Notes: a model not told the origin generated them from the sequence alone. A DNA stretch of 64,000 bases from an uncultured Kordia sp. (GCF_947489565.1 NZ_CANLEA010000003.1:248001-312000), one strand, 5' to 3'. Numbered from the stretch's first letter, positions 9,772 through 22,000 are shown. A program made the numbers and translations.

Positions 9772-10747
9772 GTCCGTGTTGTTTTTCTTTTTTTAATTTT
9801 TCGTTTACCCAATCATCATTATAAATCGTGTCAGCATAAGAATTTCCGCCGTCAGGACTTATAAACAGAATGTTTAAATCTTTATTAGAGTTTGTTTTAT
9901 TTATGAATTTTTGTGCTGCAAAATAAGCGGCACCAGAAGATCCTCCTGCAAATATTGATTGCTCACTTAAAAGTTTGTGGCATCCTTCAATGATTTCAGC
10001 ATGTGTTAGAATTACATGGTCGTCTATATGTGCGTTCTTTATAATATCGGTTCGCATACTAGCACCAATTCCAGGAATTGCACGTGGCATTGCTTTATCT
10101 GAGAAGATCAAAGATCCTTCAATATCTACAGCAATGATTTTAACGTCCTTAAACATTTCTTTCAGTTTTATAGATAATCCGGTAACTGTACCACCAGAAC
10201 TAACACTGATAAAAACATAATCGAGTTTTGGCAATTCGTTGCTTATTTCTTCACCTAAAGTCTTGTAATAGGCGAGGTAATTATCAGGATTTTGATATTG
10301 ATTTGGATTGAACGCGTTTTTATTCTTGTTCAGGTATTCCTTTATAAATCGTATTCGATTTAAAAGATATCCTTCGGTTTCGTCCATCTCAGTAACTTTC
10401 TTCACTTTGGATGCCAAGATTCTAAGAAGTCGTTCTTTTGATTCCGTTATATTTGGATCAATAACGGGCATAAAAGGAATTTCTAGTTTTCGACATATAG
10501 TAGCAAGCCCCAAGCCAAAATTCCCTGAAGTAGATTCTATAACTGTGGTATCACTGGTAACAATATCGTTTGATATTGCGCTTTTAAGAATATTAAATGC
10601 AGGTCTAATTTTTATACTACCTGTCATATTATAAGATTCAAGCTTTACATATAAGTTAAACTTTGTGCTTTTTAACCGGACTAAAGGTGTATTCCCTATT
10701 AGAGGCTCAAGCTTCTTGAGCTCTTCCAAATAATGTTCTTTCGTCAT
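9758..10747 (-). CDS. sbnA: SbnA-like PLP-dependent N-(2-amino-2-carboxyethyl)-L-glutamate synthase (cysteine synthase fold)
   Basis: 329 aa; PLIGNTPLVRL, KLESYNMTGSIKIRPAFNI (PLP lysine), ESTSGNFGLGLA, SSGGTVTGLS, and FAGGSSGAAYFAA; coupled to the sbnB-like gene. Confidence 0.85.
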   Translation of the reverse strand: MTKEHYLEELKKLEPLIGNTPLVRLKSTKFNLYVKLESYNMTGSIKIRPAFNILKSAISNDIVTSDTTVIESTSGNFGLGLATICRKLEIPFMPVIDPNITESKERLLRILASKVKKVTEMDETEGYLLNRIRFIKEYLNKNKNAFNPNQYQNPDNYLAYYKTLGEEISNELPKLDYVFISVSSGGTVTGLSIKLKEMFKDVKIIAVDIEGSLIFSDKAMPRAIPGIGASMRTDIIKNAHIDDHVILTHAEIIEGCHKLLSEQSIFAGGSSGAAYFAAQKFINKTNSNKDLNILFISPDGGNSYADTIYNDDWVNEKLKKEKQHGHEVF

Positions 10748-10869
10748 ATTTTATCGTTTTTTTAATGTTTAAGCACACAGTTTGGGAAAACTTAAAATTT
10801 ACAGGGAGTTAATTGAAAAAATATTGATACTAGAATTCGGGACGTTCTATCGTATCTTATTTGCTGTAT

Positions 10870-13800
10870 TTAGAATGAAAAATTGCTTTTAAAAGTTTGT
10901 TGTTTGGGAGCAATTGTCTCTTGTAATATATGCGTATCACATGCTTCGACACGTATGTTTATGTCTTTGATGATATCGTTAACTATTCGTTGCAATGTTT
11001 CTTTCATTGCATGGATACTTTCTTCTTTAAAAAGATCGGTACTGTATCTTAGATTTAGTACTACAGTATTTTCATATTCGGCATATCCTATTCTTAGGTC
11101 TTGCTTGCTAAAATCTTCATCATCCATTTCAAATAGAGCGACTTTTAAATCATCATTGTCGTCTTTGACAGTTGTATTTCCATGGAAATTATCAAGATTT
11201 GCTACTACGACATCAAAAAGAGGACTACGACTCAGACTTCGGTCTATTTTTAAATCGTTTAAAAGCATATCGAAAGGATAAGACTGATTTTCAAAAGCTT
11301 TTAGGGTTGTCTGTTTGATGTTAAGAAGTAATTCTTGAAAAGATTTTGTTGGATGTATTTGATTTCGCATTGCTATATTATTGATATAGAATCCGATTTG
11401 ATTTTCTAATTCTTTTTCTTCTCTACCAGCAACAGGAGTTCCAATTATGAAATCTGTTTGCCCCGTATATTTATGAAGTAATACATGAACCGTAGTAAGG
11501 ATTAGCATAAACATTGTAACTTCTTGTTCTTTACATATTGTTCGCAAGTTTTTAGTTACTTCCGTATCGAATGCAAATTCTACAACACTACCTTTATATG
11601 TTTGCACTTTTGGTCGGTGGTAATCTGTCGGCAATTCTAATACAGGCAATTCACCTTTAAACATTTCTTGCAAGTATTCCTTGCTTTGTTTCATTTGTTC
11701 ACCTTCTAATTGACGATTGTGCCAAAAAGCATAGTCTTTATATTGAATACGTAAAGGTGGCAATAAGGTTTCTTTATTGTTTTTAAGATCGTTGTATATG
11801 GTTAAGAATTCTTCAGTTAATATACTCAACGACCAGCCATCGGAAATGATATGATGTAAGGTAAGCACAAATACATGTTTTGTATCTGTAAGCTGCATTA
11901 ACACAACTCTAAATAATGGACTTTTTTCTAAGTCAAATATATTATTGAATTCTTTTTTTACGAGTGCTAAAGATTTTTCTTTTTGAGCTTCAACACCTCT
12001 TAAATCAACATGTTCTACATGAAAAGGCACATCTTTGGCTTCATGTATCTTTTGTTTTATTTCGTTGTTGACTACTAAGAATGTGGTGCGAAGAATTTCG
12101 TGACGTTCAATTAATTTTAAAAATGCTTCCTGAACTAAATTTTCTTCTAAACCTTCCATTTCCCATACATTAGGAACTATATAAGCAGCCTGCGCTTCCT
12201 TAAATTGGTTAAGAATCCATAATCTTTTTTGTCCATAAGAAACCTCATAATATTCACTTTTTTCTAAAGCTTCAATTTTATTAATTGTTTCTTTTTCTTT
12301 TGTAGAAATGAATTCGCATAAATTTTCGATTGTAGGATTTGAAAATACATTTCTCAACAGAATTTTTACACCAAATTTTTCATAAACTCCAAACATAATT
12401 AGCGTCGCTAGAATAGAGTGTCCGCCAAGTTCAAAAAAGTTATCTTTTACACCAATACGATCTACTTTTAGGACTTCTTCCCATAAAGCTACCATCTTCT
12501 TTTCTTCTTCAGTATGTGGTGCTAAATAGCTATTGGTTTCTGAAATGCTAAAGTGCGTATCTTTTAATGCAATTAGTGCTTCTCTATTAATTTTACCATT
12601 GGCTGTTAATGGAAATTCTTCTAGCGTTACAAAATTAGATGGAATCATATATATAGGTAAGAATTCGCCTAACTCAGTTCGAAAATCTAATTCTTTATAA
12701 TCCTTTCCTTTTTGGAGATATGCTACAAGTAATTTTTGTTCATTTTTATCCAATTTTACTAATACAATAGCTTTTTCTATGCCTTGAAGCTTTTGTAATG
12801 CATTTTCTATTTCTCCTAGTTCTATTCTGTAACCACGAATTTTTACTTGCGTATCTTTTCGTCCAATAAATTCGATATTACCATCTAATGTCCATTTTCC
12901 TATATCACCTGTTTTGTATAATTTTTCACCTTTGTTAAATGGGTTTTCGATAAACTTTTCCTCGGTAAGTTTTTCTCTGTTTAAATATCCTCTACTTATT
13001 CCGTTTCCACCAATACATATTTCTCCGCCTACTCCTATAGGTTGTAATTGTAAGGTATCATCCAGAATATAGATTTGCGTATTTGCAATAGGTTTTCCTA
13101 TAGGAATTGTTTTCCCTGAATGTTCACGCAGTTTTATTGAAGTCGCAACTACAGTACTTTCGGTAGGTCCGTAATTGTTAATAATGTTTACTGATGCATC
13201 GGGAAGTTTCTGCAATTTATCGCCACCTGTTAATATCATCATATCGCTTGGTATGGCATTATTACTGAGCAATTGCTCGCAAACTACCGTAGGCAAAAAG
13301 CTATGTGTTATTTCATTCTTCACTAAAATAGATCCTAATTCAGCAATATTTAAACTCTGTTGATGTGTTATAGGATATAAACAGCTTCCTACTAATAAGT
13401 ACGGCCAAGTTTCCCATACGGAAGCATCAAAACCAGTTTTGGCATATAAGGTAGCTTTACTAGTCGAAGTTACCTCGTAATACTCTTGATGCCAACTACA
13501 TAAGTTAAGCAAAGATTTATGTGCTATCATAACTCCTTTTGGCTTTCCAGTAGTTCCTGAAGTATATATTACGTATACGAGATCACTAGGTTTGTTTGTG
13601 TTTATAGGATTATTTGTTGAGTAATTGGCTAAACTAGTTGTAAGCTCTTGAAATGATAACGTAGCACACGGATATGTTTCCTCTGTTTTTCCAGAATCTA
13701 CCATTAGCATTGCTACTTTTGAATCTGAAACGATATAGTCTATTCTTTCTTTTGGATATTCAGGATCAATAGGAACATAGGCAGCTCCAGATTTTATGAT

Positions 13801-15606
13801 TCCTAACATTGTGATTACCATCCATTCTGATCGATCCATCATAACACCTATTAGGTCATCAGATTTTATAGTATATGTTTCTCTTAGGAAATGCGCTAGT
13901 TGATTTGATTTTTTGTTGAGTTCTTGATAGGTCAATGTTTTTCCTTCAAAGGAAACTGCCAAAGCTTCTGGGTTTTTAGCTACTTGTTCTTCAAAAACTT
14001 CTTGAATTGTATGTGTTAAACTATAAGGTGCCGCTGTTTTATTAAACTCGTGCAATAATAGATTTTTTTCTTCTTCATGAATGAACTCAATATTCTTTAA
14101 TAAGCTTGTGGGCGTTTTAAGAATATTGGAAATGATCGTTTTAAAATGATTGATCATTTGTAAGATTCGTTCTTGAGAAAATATATCTGTACTGTATTCT
14201 AAATTTCCAGAGATTGTTAGTTCGTCTTCGAAAAATTCGAAACTTAAATCAAATTTACTCGTATTGTTTTCAACCGTGAGCAAGTCAACCGATAAACCTT
14301 CTAACAATTCTGGATCGGTTCCAGTAGTATTTTGAAGCGCTACTATGACGTCAAAAAAGGCAGATCGCGAGGAATCTCTTGGAATATTAAGATCTTCAAT
14401 CAAAGAGTCAAACGGATAGTTTTGGAATTTGAAAGCTTCCAAAGCGTCGCTCTTTATTTTATGTAATAACGATTCAAATGTTTCTTCTTCACTTATGAAC
14501 GTTCTAAACACCAATGTGTTGATATACAAGCCTATTTGACTTTCTAATTCTGGATGATTTCTTCCAGCAATTGGTGTGCCGATAATGATATCTTTTTGCT
14601 TGGTATATTTATATAATAATGTATTCACAACTGCTGTCAAAAACATAAATAAGGTAACTCCTTCTTGCTTGGTTAGCTCATGTATTTTGGTTGTTGTATC
14701 AACATCTAATTCGAAATAAACACTTTTTCCTTCAAACGTTTTTTCTGTAGGTCTTGGAAAATCCAAAGGCAATTGTAATACAGGCAATGTATTGTTTAAT
14801 TTATTCAACCAATACGATTTATGAACATCCAATTTACCTTCACTTAGTTGATTATTTTGCCAAGAAGCAAAATCTTTATATTGGATTTGTAAAGGTTTTA
14901 ACGGACTGTTTTTTTCATTTAAAAATGTTTTGTATAAAAGCAGTAATTCGGCAAAAAATATGTCCAAAGACCATCCGTCGGTAATAATATGATGCATTGA
15001 AATCACAAAAACAAAATCATTATCATCTAATTCCAATAAGCTTGTTCTTAATAAATGATCTTTCTCCAAATTGAACATGAAGTTTCCTTCATTTTCAAGC
15101 GTGTTTGTAATCTGTGCCTCTTTATTTTCTACATCTTTAAGATTTGTATACTTTATCTTAAAATTAAATGTATTGTAATCATGAATTTTCTGTTTTGGCT
15201 TTCCTTTATTTACAACAAAGTTGGTTCGTAAAATCTCATGTCGTTTTACGATTTCGGAAATTGCTTTTTCAAAAGGTTCGCGCTTCAATTGTTTTATTCT
15301 CCATGCACTAGAAACATTATAAGCGGTTTTATTTTCTTCACTCAATTGATCTAGCATCCATAAACGTTGCTGTCCGTGCGAAAGCCCGTAATATTCCTGC
15401 TCTTCTACAGATACTATTTCCTCATGTTCATTACGTTGATGCGAATTTTTTATAAAAGCTATTACTTCATCTTTATAGAGTTTCAGTTCTTTTATTAATT
15501 CAGCATCAATACCACCTTTTGGTATTAAGAATTTCAAATTGTCTTCTACAATTTGAAACTTAATGCCTGCTTTTATAAGTTGATCTATGAGTTTGTGTAT
15601 GTTCAT
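10870..15606 (-). CDS. NRPS-D: TubC_N-like docking domain - C - A (Leu-like code) - T - C
   Basis: 1578 aa; N-terminus MNIHKLIDQLIKAGIKFQIVEDNLKFLIPKGGIDAELIKELKLYKDEVIAFIK resembles TubC_N docking domains; C motifs HHIITDG and HHIISDG; A code read by hand D-A-W-F-L-G-N-V-V; tail TFKSNFSF. Confidence 0.95.
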   Translation of the reverse strand: MNIHKLIDQLIKAGIKFQIVEDNLKFLIPKGGIDAELIKELKLYKDEVIAFIKNSHQRNEHEEIVSVEEQEYYGLSHGQQRLWMLDQLSEENKTAYNVSSAWRIKQLKREPFEKAISEIVKRHEILRTNFVVNKGKPKQKIHDYNTFNFKIKYTNLKDVENKEAQITNTLENEGNFMFNLEKDHLLRTSLLELDDNDFVFVISMHHIITDGWSLDIFFAELLLLYKTFLNEKNSPLKPLQIQYKDFASWQNNQLSEGKLDVHKSYWLNKLNNTLPVLQLPLDFPRPTEKTFEGKSVYFELDVDTTTKIHELTKQEGVTLFMFLTAVVNTLLYKYTKQKDIIIGTPIAGRNHPELESQIGLYINTLVFRTFISEEETFESLLHKIKSDALEAFKFQNYPFDSLIEDLNIPRDSSRSAFFDVIVALQNTTGTDPELLEGLSVDLLTVENNTSKFDLSFEFFEDELTISGNLEYSTDIFSQERILQMINHFKTIISNILKTPTSLLKNIEFIHEEEKNLLLHEFNKTAAPYSLTHTIQEVFEEQVAKNPEALAVSFEGKTLTYQELNKKSNQLAHFLRETYTIKSDDLIGVMMDRSEWMVITMLGIIKSGAAYVPIDPEYPKERIDYIVSDSKVAMLMVDSGKTEETYPCATLSFQELTTSLANYSTNNPINTNKPSDLVYVIYTSGTTGKPKGVMIAHKSLLNLCSWHQEYYEVTSTSKATLYAKTGFDASVWETWPYLLVGSCLYPITHQQSLNIAELGSILVKNEITHSFLPTVVCEQLLSNNAIPSDMMILTGGDKLQKLPDASVNIINNYGPTESTVVATSIKLREHSGKTIPIGKPIANTQIYILDDTLQLQPIGVGGEICIGGNGISRGYLNREKLTEEKFIENPFNKGEKLYKTGDIGKWTLDGNIEFIGRKDTQVKIRGYRIELGEIENALQKLQGIEKAIVLVKLDKNEQKLLVAYLQKGKDYKELDFRTELGEFLPIYMIPSNFVTLEEFPLTANGKINREALIALKDTHFSISETNSYLAPHTEEEKKMVALWEEVLKVDRIGVKDNFFELGGHSILATLIMFGVYEKFGVKILLRNVFSNPTIENLCEFISTKEKETINKIEALEKSEYYEVSYGQKRLWILNQFKEAQAAYIVPNVWEMEGLEENLVQEAFLKLIERHEILRTTFLVVNNEIKQKIHEAKDVPFHVEHVDLRGVEAQKEKSLALVKKEFNNIFDLEKSPLFRVVLMQLTDTKHVFVLTLHHIISDGWSLSILTEEFLTIYNDLKNNKETLLPPLRIQYKDYAFWHNRQLEGEQMKQSKEYLQEMFKGELPVLELPTDYHRPKVQTYKGSVVEFAFDTEVTKNLRTICKEQEVTMFMLILTTVHVLLHKYTGQTDFIIGTPVAGREEKELENQIGFYINNIAMRNQIHPTKSFQELLLNIKQTTLKAFENQSYPFDMLLNDLKIDRSLSRSPLFDVVVANLDNFHGNTTVKDDNDDLKVALFEMDDEDFSKQDLRIGYAEYENTVVLNLRYSTDLFKEESIHAMKETLQRIVNDIIKDINIRVEACDTHILQETIAPKQQTFKSNFSF

Positions 15607-15904
15607 CCTATAGTGAGATGTTTTTGATAATTATATTGGACAAGAATCTATTCTTATCAAGTATGATTATTGATCGCAAAAATTCTGGTATTTGATCCTA
15701 ATAATAGGTACGGATTCTGTTCTGATACAAAAGTTTGTAATATGACTTTTTTAGTCTTTTTTTCAGTATGATTTTTATGAGTACTAAACAAAAAATTGAT
15801 GTAGAATCTTTTAGTCGTTTATGATCATTTTATGCATTATAAAATTCTCTATAAATAGTGTTGATTCTAGATAAAAATTAATTAAAAATGTGCTGTTTTA
15901 TTTT

Positions 15905-15923
15905 AAAGCTGCGCTTCCCTCTA
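15905..15923 (-). promoter_or_regulatory. Candidate RNA hairpin element copy 2 (minus-strand RNA UAGAGGGAAGC-GCA-GCUUU)
   Basis: Plus-strand aaagctgcgcttccctcta in the 487-bp gap between NRPS-C and NRPS-D; near-identical to 60521-60538; 5-bp stem (one G-U) with a GNA triloop. Confidence 0.35.
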
Positions 15924-15978
15924 TCACAGAAGTTCTTTGTCAGGAAACATAAATAAACCTAGATGGTTCTTACTTTTT

Positions 15979-15995
15979 CAACATGAATCATGTTG
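15979..15995. repeat. Perfect 17-nt dyad caacatga-a-tcatgttg in the NRPS-C/NRPS-D intergenic gap
   Basis: 8-nt arms around a single central base, read directly from sequence. Confidence 0.6.
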
Positions 15996-16093
15996 GTATA
16001 AAAGTATATTTTTTTTTCGAAAAAACAAACATTATTATATAAAAGTTCATATTAATTATTTGATGATTTTTAACATCTTGATTCTAAAGAAAA

Positions 16094-19000
16094 TCATAGA
16101 ATAAGTTCTTCATATTCTCCCTCATTTATTTCGTCTTCATTACTCCAAATAACTCTCTTAACATGAGTTGCCAATCCTTCTATTGTAGGATTTTCAAACA
16201 ACTCTCTAAGTTCTATAGTTACATGTAGTCTTTTTAATATTTTTGAAACCACTTGGGTTGCTTTTAATGAGTGTCCTCCTATGTCAAAAAAGTTGTCCAT
16301 AACTCCTATCTGTTGCTTGCCTAATACTTCTTGCCAAATAGAAACTAATGCTGCCTCTACTTCATTTCGTGCCGCCACATAAGTATCTGCATTACTTTGT
16401 AATTCTTCCGTGTAGCCTAATAAGGTTTTACGATCTAATTTACCATTGGAAGTAAGTGGCATTGTGTCTAACAATACATAACTTGACGGTAACATATAAT
16501 TTGGTAAGCGATCGCCTAGTTTTTGTTTTAATATGTCTAATTCCACTGCTTCCGATAGAACTAAATACGCACATAAGTATTTGCGTCCTTCATTATCTTC
16601 CTTATCTAAGACAACGGCTTCTTTTACACCTTCCAATCCTACAAAGTGATTTTCTATATCGCCCAACTCTATACGATGTCCGCGTATCTTTACTTGATGA
16701 TCTTTTCTTCCTAGAAAGTCTAAATCACCATTGGGTAAGTAGCGACCTAAATCGCCCGTGCGATACATGCGAACGCCTTTTCTAAAAGGATCTTCTATGA
16801 ATACCTTTGAGGTGCGTTCTGCATCATTCAAATAACCACGACCAACTCCCAATCCTGATACTACAATTTCTCCAGTAACTCCTATGGGACATACATTGAA
16901 TGATTCGTCAACAATATGAATATGGAAGTTTTGTACCGTCTTTCCTATTGGAACACGTTCCAATTCTGGTGCTTTATCCAACACATGATGGGTAATATCA
17001 TCTGAAGCCTCTGTAGGTCCGTAGGCATTCACCATTGGTATGTCTGAAAATAACGAAAACCATCTTCTTGCCAATACCGGTTTTAAAGTCTCTCCCGTGA
17101 CCATTAAGTATTTTAGTGCCGGAAAGAATGCTTCCGTATCACCTTCTTCTATCGTATCTAATAAAAGTGATAGATAGGAAGGAACAACTTCTAGGATGCT
17201 GATTGTATCTGATTTGACTTGTGCCATAAAAGCCGTTGGCTTTAGCACTAAGTCTTGAGAATAAATGACCGTACTTCCTCCTACTAATAGTCCTGAAAAC
17301 ATTTGCCATACTGAGATATCAAATATTGGAGGTGCATTGAAGGAAACTATACTTTCTTGAGTGAGTTCTAAAACATCTACTTTAGAATACAAATGATTTA
17401 ACATTCCAATATGTTCTACCATAGCGCCTTTAGGTTTGCCCGTTGAGCCTGAGGTATAAATTACATATGCTAAATCCGAAGGTTCAAAAGCTAAAGAAAC
17501 TGCTGCTGTGGAATGATTTGAGATGTTGGTTGCTTCTTTGTCCAAATGCAAGAAATCACAGAGATCTGTCAATCCTGATGTGAAGCCACTTAGACTTACC
17601 ATCAAGGAAGATTTTGAAGAGGCAACGATTTCTTGGATGCGTGATATTGGAAAGTTAGGATCTAACGGAATGTACGCTGCGCCACATTTCCAAATAGCCA
17701 ATATCGTTTCCATTAAATCTAATGATCGATCTAACAATACTAATACAATACTACCTTTGCCGATTTGGTGTTCCGTTTGTAAATAATGTGCTAGTTGATT
17801 GGTGCGTGACCATAAATCATCATAGCTTACAGAAATATCGCCGCTGACAGCTGCCGTTTTTAATGGTGACTCTTGTCTTATTTTGTCTAAATGATCTAGA
17901 TAACTTAATGATTCTGGTAAAGCTACTTCTGTAGCATTGAAACCTGCTAAAGTTGCTTTCTCTTTTTCGGAGAGGATTTCTAGACTTTTTATTTCTGAAT
18001 TAGGCTTCGCTAAAACCGTATTCATGATTTGTTCAAAATGACTGCTGATGCTTGTGATGAGTTCTTCTTCATAAACATTTCCGTTAAATATGAATCTCAC
18101 CTCCATTTGATCACCAGACAACACCGTTATTTCCAAATCATAATCTGTATGTTCAAAAACTTCAACAGCTTCTACATCGAATTTATCCGTAGCATCTTTG
18201 TTAATTTCTCCAATTAAATCATTGATTTCATCTGAAGCAGGATAATTATCAAAAACCATCAAATGGTCAAACAGGTTTTGTTTTAAATTGCTTTTAGATT
18301 GTACTTCTGCAAGTTGACAATATTGATGCGGTTCTCTTTCATTTGCTGATGTTTTAATTTCTTTCAACAATTGCGTAAATGTTGAGTCTTTAGAAAATTT
18401 CACTCGCAAAGGAATCGTGTTTACAAACAGTCCAACCATCGATTCTACATCCACAACTTCAGCAGGACGTCCAGAAACTACCAGTCCAAAAATAACATCG
18501 TTCGTATTGTTGTATTTTCCTAATAGAATTCCCCAAATAGCTTGAATACATGTGCTCATTGTCACTTCATTCTTGCTTGCTATTTCATTAAGTGTGTTCT
18601 TTTGGTATTCATTGAGTTTAAAGCTAACTTCATTTCTCTGAAAAACAGGCGCATTATCTGTGTTTTTGTTAAACTTTGATATTGTCACCAATTCTTCGTA
18701 CCCTTCTAAATAGTTTTCCCAAAATGATAATGATGTTTTTATATTTAATTCCTGCAACCATTGTATGTAAGTGCTATAAGGTCTTAGCTTCGGTAATTTA
18801 GGTGATTTCCCTTGTAATAAGTTGTAATAAATTTGAAGGAATTCATTGTTTAAGATTCCAACGCACCATCCGTCCATCACTATATGATGGAAACTCCATA
18901 TGAGTTGAAATGTATTGTTGTCTTCTTTTATCACAGCAATTCTAACTAGTTTGTCTTTGCTTACGTTAAAAGTATTTAGCTTGTCTTGTTCTTTGAATAA

Positions 19001-22000
19001 TGCTATGAAAGATTCTTTTTCACTGCTTGCTTTTAAGTGTGATATATCTTCATAACTAAATTTTACTTTTTGTTTTTTTAATGTGATTTGTAAAGGATCT
19101 TCAACAAGATCGTGAATGTATACTGATCGTAATACTTCATGTCTTTTTAATAACTCGTTAAAAGCTTCTTCTACCAAAGAAATTTTTAATGTTCCTTTTA
19201 ATTGATAGGCAATTTGATAGAAATAAGCTGAAGAATTATTGTCATATAAAGTATGGAATAACATACCTTCTTGTAATGGAGATAGTAAATTAATATCCTC
19301 TACTTCAAAATCTTCTCTTAAGCTGTTTAAGTTATCATTTGATAAACCTCGATAACTATAATCACTAGGTGTTAGTGTGGTTGAATTCAGCTTTGAACAT
19401 TGTGCTATTAATGCCTCCAAGTTTTCCTTGTATCTCAACACTAAGTTTTCTATGGTTGTTGCCATAAAGTGTGTTGTGTTGTAAGTCATTCCTATATGTA
19501 ACTTACCGTCAACAATCATACTATTGATCAATAATTCATTGTCATTCTGATTCGTCGAAGCACTCAACATCCCGATTGATTCACTTGAGACTCTGAATGA
19601 TTTCCCTGATAAGTCATTATCAAAATCTCCCAAGTAGTTAAATCCTATCTGTGGTCGTACACGATCTACCAACTTGTCATCTCCTACATAAGCCAATAAT
19701 CCATATCCGATTCCCTTGTTTGGTATCTTTCGTAAATGTTCCTTGGTCCAAATCAAGGTATCCAATAAGTCTTCTTCATTAGAGACTTTAAGTAGTACAG
19801 GAAATTCACTCGTAAACCAACCAATCGTTCGGTTGATATCAATATCTCCTAGCTCCTCACGTCCATGTCCTTCTAAACTAATCAGCATCTCTTCCTTGCC
19901 CCATAACTCATGAATACTCCTTCCTAAAGCCGTTAGTAAAAAGTCATTAATCTCTGTATTGTATGCCGTATGGGCTTGTTCTTGTAATAAGGTAGTGTCC
20001 GATACATTGAGTGTTGCTCTAAATGTTTCGGTGTCTTGTATCTGATTGTCTGTTCCGTTTAAGTCTCTTGGAATGGTTGTAGTGCCTGCCGATGAGAGAA
20101 TCGATTGCCAATATGTAGCTTCCGATTGGATGGCTTCACTATTGGATTGTTCTTGCATATGAACAGACCAATCTTTAAAAGATAAGGTCTTATCCGATAA
20201 CTTCAATCTTGTCGCTCCTTGTTTGCTTTGTGTGTATAAATCTTCTAAGTCTTCCAACAAGATACGCCATGAAATACCATCCATAATCAAGTGATGTACC
20301 ACCATCAATAGTTTGCTACCTTGATCCGTATGATATAAGTTTAGTTTCATCAGTGGACCTGTCTCTAATCGTAAGCTCGATTGTAACTCTGCCGCTTTAT
20401 TTGACAATATCGAAGACCAAGCGATGACTCCTCGAAGATCATATGTTTCTAACCATAAAGGATGATCTAAGTCTTTGTTCTCTTGTAACCATTTGCCTGT
20501 TTCTTTGCTAAACACCATACGAAGTGCATCGTGATGGGTTTGAAGTGTCGTGAATATTGCTTTGATCGTTTCTGGTGTTACAACCTGCTCAAAATCTAAT
20601 AACATCGATTGGTTATAATGCCAAGGTGAGTCGTGTCCTGATTCGAAAAACCATTCTTGAATCGCATTTAAAGGCACCATACCACTAATCACAGATTGGT
20701 CTACAGAGCGTTCTGATTTCTTAACATGTATCGCCAATTCTGATAACACTAGGTAGCGCATAATGTTCTGCACACTTAATCGATAACCAGCCTTGCCCAT
20801 TCTTGAAGCTACCTGTACTGCTTTGATCGAATCGCCTCCAACGGCAAAGAAGTTGTCCATCACTCCTATCTGTTGCTTGCCCAATACTTCTTGCCAAATA
20901 GAAACTAATGCTGCTTCTACTTCATTTCGTGCCGCTACATAAGTATCTGCATTACTATGTAATTCTTCCGTGTAGCCTAATAAGGTTTTACGATCTAGCT
21001 TTCCGTTGGAAGTAAGTGGCATCGTATCTAACAATACATAACTTGACGGTAACATATAACTTGGTAAACGATCGCCTAGTTTTTGTTTTAAAATATCTAA
21101 TTCTACATCTTCTGATAGAACTAGATATGCACATAAGTATTTGCGTCCTTCATTATCTTCCTTGTCTAACACTACGGCTTCTTTTACACCTTCCAATCCT
21201 ACAAAGTGATTTTCTATATCACCCAATTCTATTCGATGTCCGCGTATCTTTACCTGATGATCCTTTCTCCCTAAGAAGTCTAAATCACCATTGGGTAAGT
21301 AGCGACCTAAATCGCCCGTGCGATACATACGAACGCCTTTTCTAAAAGGATCTTCTATAAATACTGCATCCGTGCGTTCTGCATCATTCAAATAACCGCG
21401 ACCAACTCCCAATCCTGATACTACAATTTCTCCAGTAACTCCTATGGGACATACATTGAATGATTCATCAACAATATGAATATGGAAGTTTTGTACCGTC
21501 TTTCCTATTGGAACACGTTCCATCTCTGGTGCTTTATCTAACACATGATGGGTAATATCATCGGAAGCCTCTGTCGGTCCGTAAGCATTCACCATTGGTA
21601 TGTCTGAAAATAACGAAAACCATCTTCTTGCCAATACGGGTTTTAAAGTCTCTCCCGTGACCATTAAATATTTTAGTGCAGGGAAGAATGCTTCGGTATC
21701 ACCTTCTTCTATGGTGTCTAATAAAAGTGATAAATAGGAAGGAACAACTTCTAGAATACTGATTGTATCTGATTTCACTTGTGCCATAAAAGCTGTTGGC
21801 TTTAGTACTAAGTCTTGAGAATAGATGACTGTACTTCCTCCGACTAATAGTCCTGAAAACATTTGCCATACTGAGATATCAAATATTGGAGGTGCATTGA
21901 AGGAAACTATACTTTCTTGAGTGAGTTCTAAAACATCCACTTTAGAGTACAAGTGATTTAACATTCCAATATGTTCTACCATGGCTCCTTTAGGTTTGCC

